Shown here one piece after another: positions 62,207-64,000 of a stretch of 64,000 bases of DNA. The notes under the pieces are model-generated. The model was not told where the DNA came from and searched no databases. It was given only the letters and a program-made list of their open reading frames with translations. Source of the DNA: Apilactobacillus sp. (GTDB lineage Bacteria > Bacillota > Bacilli > Lactobacillales > Lactobacillaceae); contig NZ_JAMBKT010000001.1 of NCBI RefSeq assembly GCF_025290035.1, positions 181,139-245,138 on the forward strand, written 5' to 3'. Position 1 is the first letter of the stretch; the number at the start of each line of letters is the position of its first letter. The position numbers and the translations under genes were made by a program.

Positions 62207-64000
62207 CTACATCATATCGAATAGGCTCAATTGATTTTCATCAGGTAAATTATCAATTACATGATTTTCAGTCATGAACTCAATTAACTTCTTAGATACT
62301 TTTCCACGCTTGGCCAAATCTTCCTTTGAAATAAACTCTTTATCAGCTCTAGCAGCAACAATTTGCTTAGCGACGTTTAATCCAAGACCTGGAATAGCGT
62401 TAAATGGAGCAATCAATTTATTGTCTTCAATTAACCATTGTTCAGCATCAGATTTATTCAAATCAACCATTTCGAAATCAAAACCTCTTTCTAACATTTC
62501 ATTAGCTAATTCCAAAACAGTTAATAAATTCTTATCTTTTGCAGAAGCATCATTACCTAAATCGTTAATTTCTTTCATTCTAGTTTTCACAGCGTCTTTA
62601 CCTCGACACATTGAAACTAGATCAAAATCATCAGCTCTAACTGAGAAATATGCACAGTAATATACTAATGGGAAGTACACCTTAAAATATGCAACTCGTA
62701 ACGCCATTAATACGTACGCAGCAGCATGGGCTCTAGGGAACATGTACTTAATCTTTAAACATGAATCAATATACCATTGTGGAATATTAACCTCATGCAT
62801 TTTTTCTTGCCATTCGTCTTTGATACCTTTACCCTTACGGACAAATTCCATAATTTGGAATGATGTTTCTGAGTCTAATCCCCAATTAATTAAATCGGTC
62901 ATGATATTATCACGACATCCAATAACGTTGGCGATGGTTGCTTTACCTTCTTTAATCAACTCATCCGCATTTCCTAACCACACGTCGGTACCATGGGACA
63001 ATCCTGAAATTTGTAGTAATTGAGAATAGTTCTGTGGCTTAGTTTGTTCAAGCATCCCTCTAACAAACTTAGTTCCAAATTCAGGAACACCTAGCGTACC
63101 TGTTTTTGATTGAATTTGTTCTTCAGTTACACCAATTGTTTCAGTTCCTGAGAATAGCCCCATTACACCCGGATCATCCATTGGTATTGATTGTGGATCA
63201 ATACCTGATAAATCTTGTAGCATTCTAATCATGGTTGGATCATCATGCCCTAAAACATCCATTTTCAAAATATTATCGTGAATTGAATGGAAATCAAAGT
63301 GGGTTGTTTCCCAGGCTGAATTTTGATCATCAGCAGGATATTGAATTGGTGTAAAGTCAAAAATATCCATGTCATCTGGAACGATAATAATCCCAGCTGG
63401 ATGTTGTCCCGTTGTTCTCTTAACACCAGTATCACCCTGGGCCAATCTATCAATTTCAGCGGATCTGATGGTTTGCTGAGTATCTCTTTCATACGCTTTA
63501 ACATAACCATAAGCCGTCTTATCTGCAACCGTACCAATGGTTCCAGCACGATATACGTTATTTTCACCGAACAAGACTTTTAAGTAGTTATGTGCAATTG
63601 GTTGATAATCACCAGAGAAGTTTAAATCAATATCAGGAACCTTATTTCCACTAAAACCTAAGAAAGTTTCGAACGGAATATTATGACCATCACCAATCAT
63701 CAATGTGCCACATTCAGGACATTCCTTGCGTGGTAAATCATATCCTGAACCATATTCACCTTTCATAAAGAAATGTGAGTACTTACAGTTAGGACAACGA
63801 TAATGTGGTGGCAGTGGATTAACTTCAGTAATACCAGACATTGTGGCAACCAAACTAGATCCAACCGAACCACGAGATCCAACTAAATATCCATCTTTAT
63901 TACTCTTATCTACCAATCTTTTGGCAATCAGATAAATAACTGCATAACCGTTACCAATGATACTATCTAATTCCCTGTCTAATCTTGCTTGAAGGAAATC
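62207..64000 (-). CDS. polC: DNA polymerase III PolC, C-terminal part (5'-truncated by window edge)
   Basis: Main replicative polymerase of low-G+C Gram-positives. The last 597 residues are present; the open frame continues upstream through 64000 ([19 protein letters not shown] and on), so the gene starts outside the window. Visible: the [17 protein letters not shown] polymerase motif, the zinc motif CPNCKYSH / CPECGTLM, catalytic block [42 protein letters not shown], and a C-terminal HhH region with [15 protein letters not shown] and [13 protein letters not shown]. The end NQLSLFDMM has the QLSLF beta-clamp binding peptide. Short proofreading and PHP parts are upstream and cannot be seen. 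Confidence 0.97.
   Translation of the reverse strand, partial: DFLQARLDRELDSIIGNGYAVIYLIAKRLVDKSNKDGYLVGSRGSVGSSLVATMSGITEVNPLPPHYRCPNCKYSHFFMKGEYGSGYDLPRKECPECGTLMIGDGHNIPFETFLGFSGNKVPDIDLNFSGDYQPIAHNYLKVLFGENNVYRAGTIGTVADKTAYGYVKAYERDTQQTIRSAEIDRLAQGDTGVKRTTGQHPAGIIIVPDDMDIFDFTPIQYPADDQNSAWETTHFDFHSIHDNILKMDVLGHDDPTMIRMLQDLSGIDPQSIPMDDPGVMGLFSGTETIGVTEEQIQSKTGTLGVPEFGTKFVRGMLEQTKPQNYSQLLQISGLSHGTDVWLGNADELIKEGKATIANVIGCRDNIMTDLINWGLDSETSFQIMEFVRKGKGIKDEWQEKMHEVNIPQWYIDSCLKIKYMFPRAHAAAYVLMALRVAYFKVYFPLVYYCAYFSVRADDFDLVSMCRGKDAVKTRMKEINDLGNDASAKDKNLLTVLELANEMLERGFDFEMVDLNKSDAEQWLIEDNKLIAPFNAIPGLGLNVAKQIVAARADKEFISKEDLAKRGKVSKKLIEFMTENHVIDNLPDENQLSLFDMM

Noticed and set aside
62274..62660. A 128-codon plus-strand frame opposite polC
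   Set aside because: Antisense shadow of conserved PolC coding sequence; no start signal or family resemblance.
1..64000. tRNA, rRNA, insertion sequences, phage attachment sites or CRISPR arrays
   Set aside because: Read for cloverleaf-like segments, transposase motifs and regular repeats; none found. XerD is a chromosomal recombinase by context, not a phage integrase.

Overview
The window is a chromosomal housekeeping segment of a low-G+C Gram-positive bacterium, almost certainly an obligately heterofermentative member of the Lactobacillaceae. Evidence for the group: the polC-rimP-nusA-ylxR-ylxQ-infB-rbfA order, hrcA-grpE-dnaK-dnaJ, a hisS-aspS operon behind a T-box, pyruvate kinase with a C-terminal phosphohistidine domain, CtsR and CIRCE heat-shock sites, and poly(glycerol phosphate) teichoic acid enzymes. 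dnaE is directly followed by pyk with no pfkA between them, which fits heterofermenters that lost phosphofructokinase. The AT-rich composition resembles insect- or flower-associated genera such as Apilactobacillus or Fructilactobacillus, but the species cannot be fixed from sequence reading alone. Nearly all genes are on the minus strand; only three (DUF2929-like, PPDK regulatory protein, fructosamine-kinase-like) are on the plus strand. No rRNA, tRNA, CRISPR, prophage or insertion sequence was seen.

Layout by coordinate. 1-2.7 kb: scpA (cut by the window edge), ribT-like, xerD and cvfB. 2.8-8.4 kb: pyk, dnaE and a small membrane protein. 8.4-13.9 kb: clpB under a CtsR box, pepT, a Nif3-family gene and trmK. 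14-20.3 kb: sigA (rpoD), dnaG, and glyQ-glyS behind a glycine T-box. 20.3-24.7 kb: recO, era, dgkA, ybeY, phoH, yqeY, rpsU. 24.9-26.6 kb: PPDK regulatory protein and nfo. 26.6-29.9 kb: a teichoic acid cluster (TagF-like, TagG, TagB-like). 29.9-34.3 kb: a YitT protein, aspS and hisS with a T-box leader. 34.3-40.6 kb: a fructosamine-kinase-like gene, a HAD phosphatase, dtd, relA/spoT, rsmE, prmA and an unrecognised small gene. 40.7-48.4 kb: a membrane protein, a 1676-residue enzyme joining one GT2 and two glycerophosphotransferase domains, and a uracil permease behind a PyrR-type attenuator. 48.5-55.3 kb: lepA, dnaJ, dnaK, grpE, hrcA. 55.3-64 kb: ribF, truB, rbfA, infB, ylxQ, ylxR, nusA, rimP and the 3' part of polC.

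Functionally the segment covers replication (PolC, DnaE, DnaG), chromosome handling (ScpA, XerD), transcription (SigA, NusA), translation and ribosome maturation, protein quality control, the stringent response, and cell-wall polymer synthesis. Regulation is rich in cis-RNA: two T-boxes and one PyrR-type leader are readable directly. The most unusual items are the giant tri-catalytic teichoic acid enzyme, an overlapping GAC/CAC (Asp/His) specifier candidate in the hisS-aspS T-box, a perfect hairpin at the clpB transcription start, and a CIRCE element with an extra half-site.
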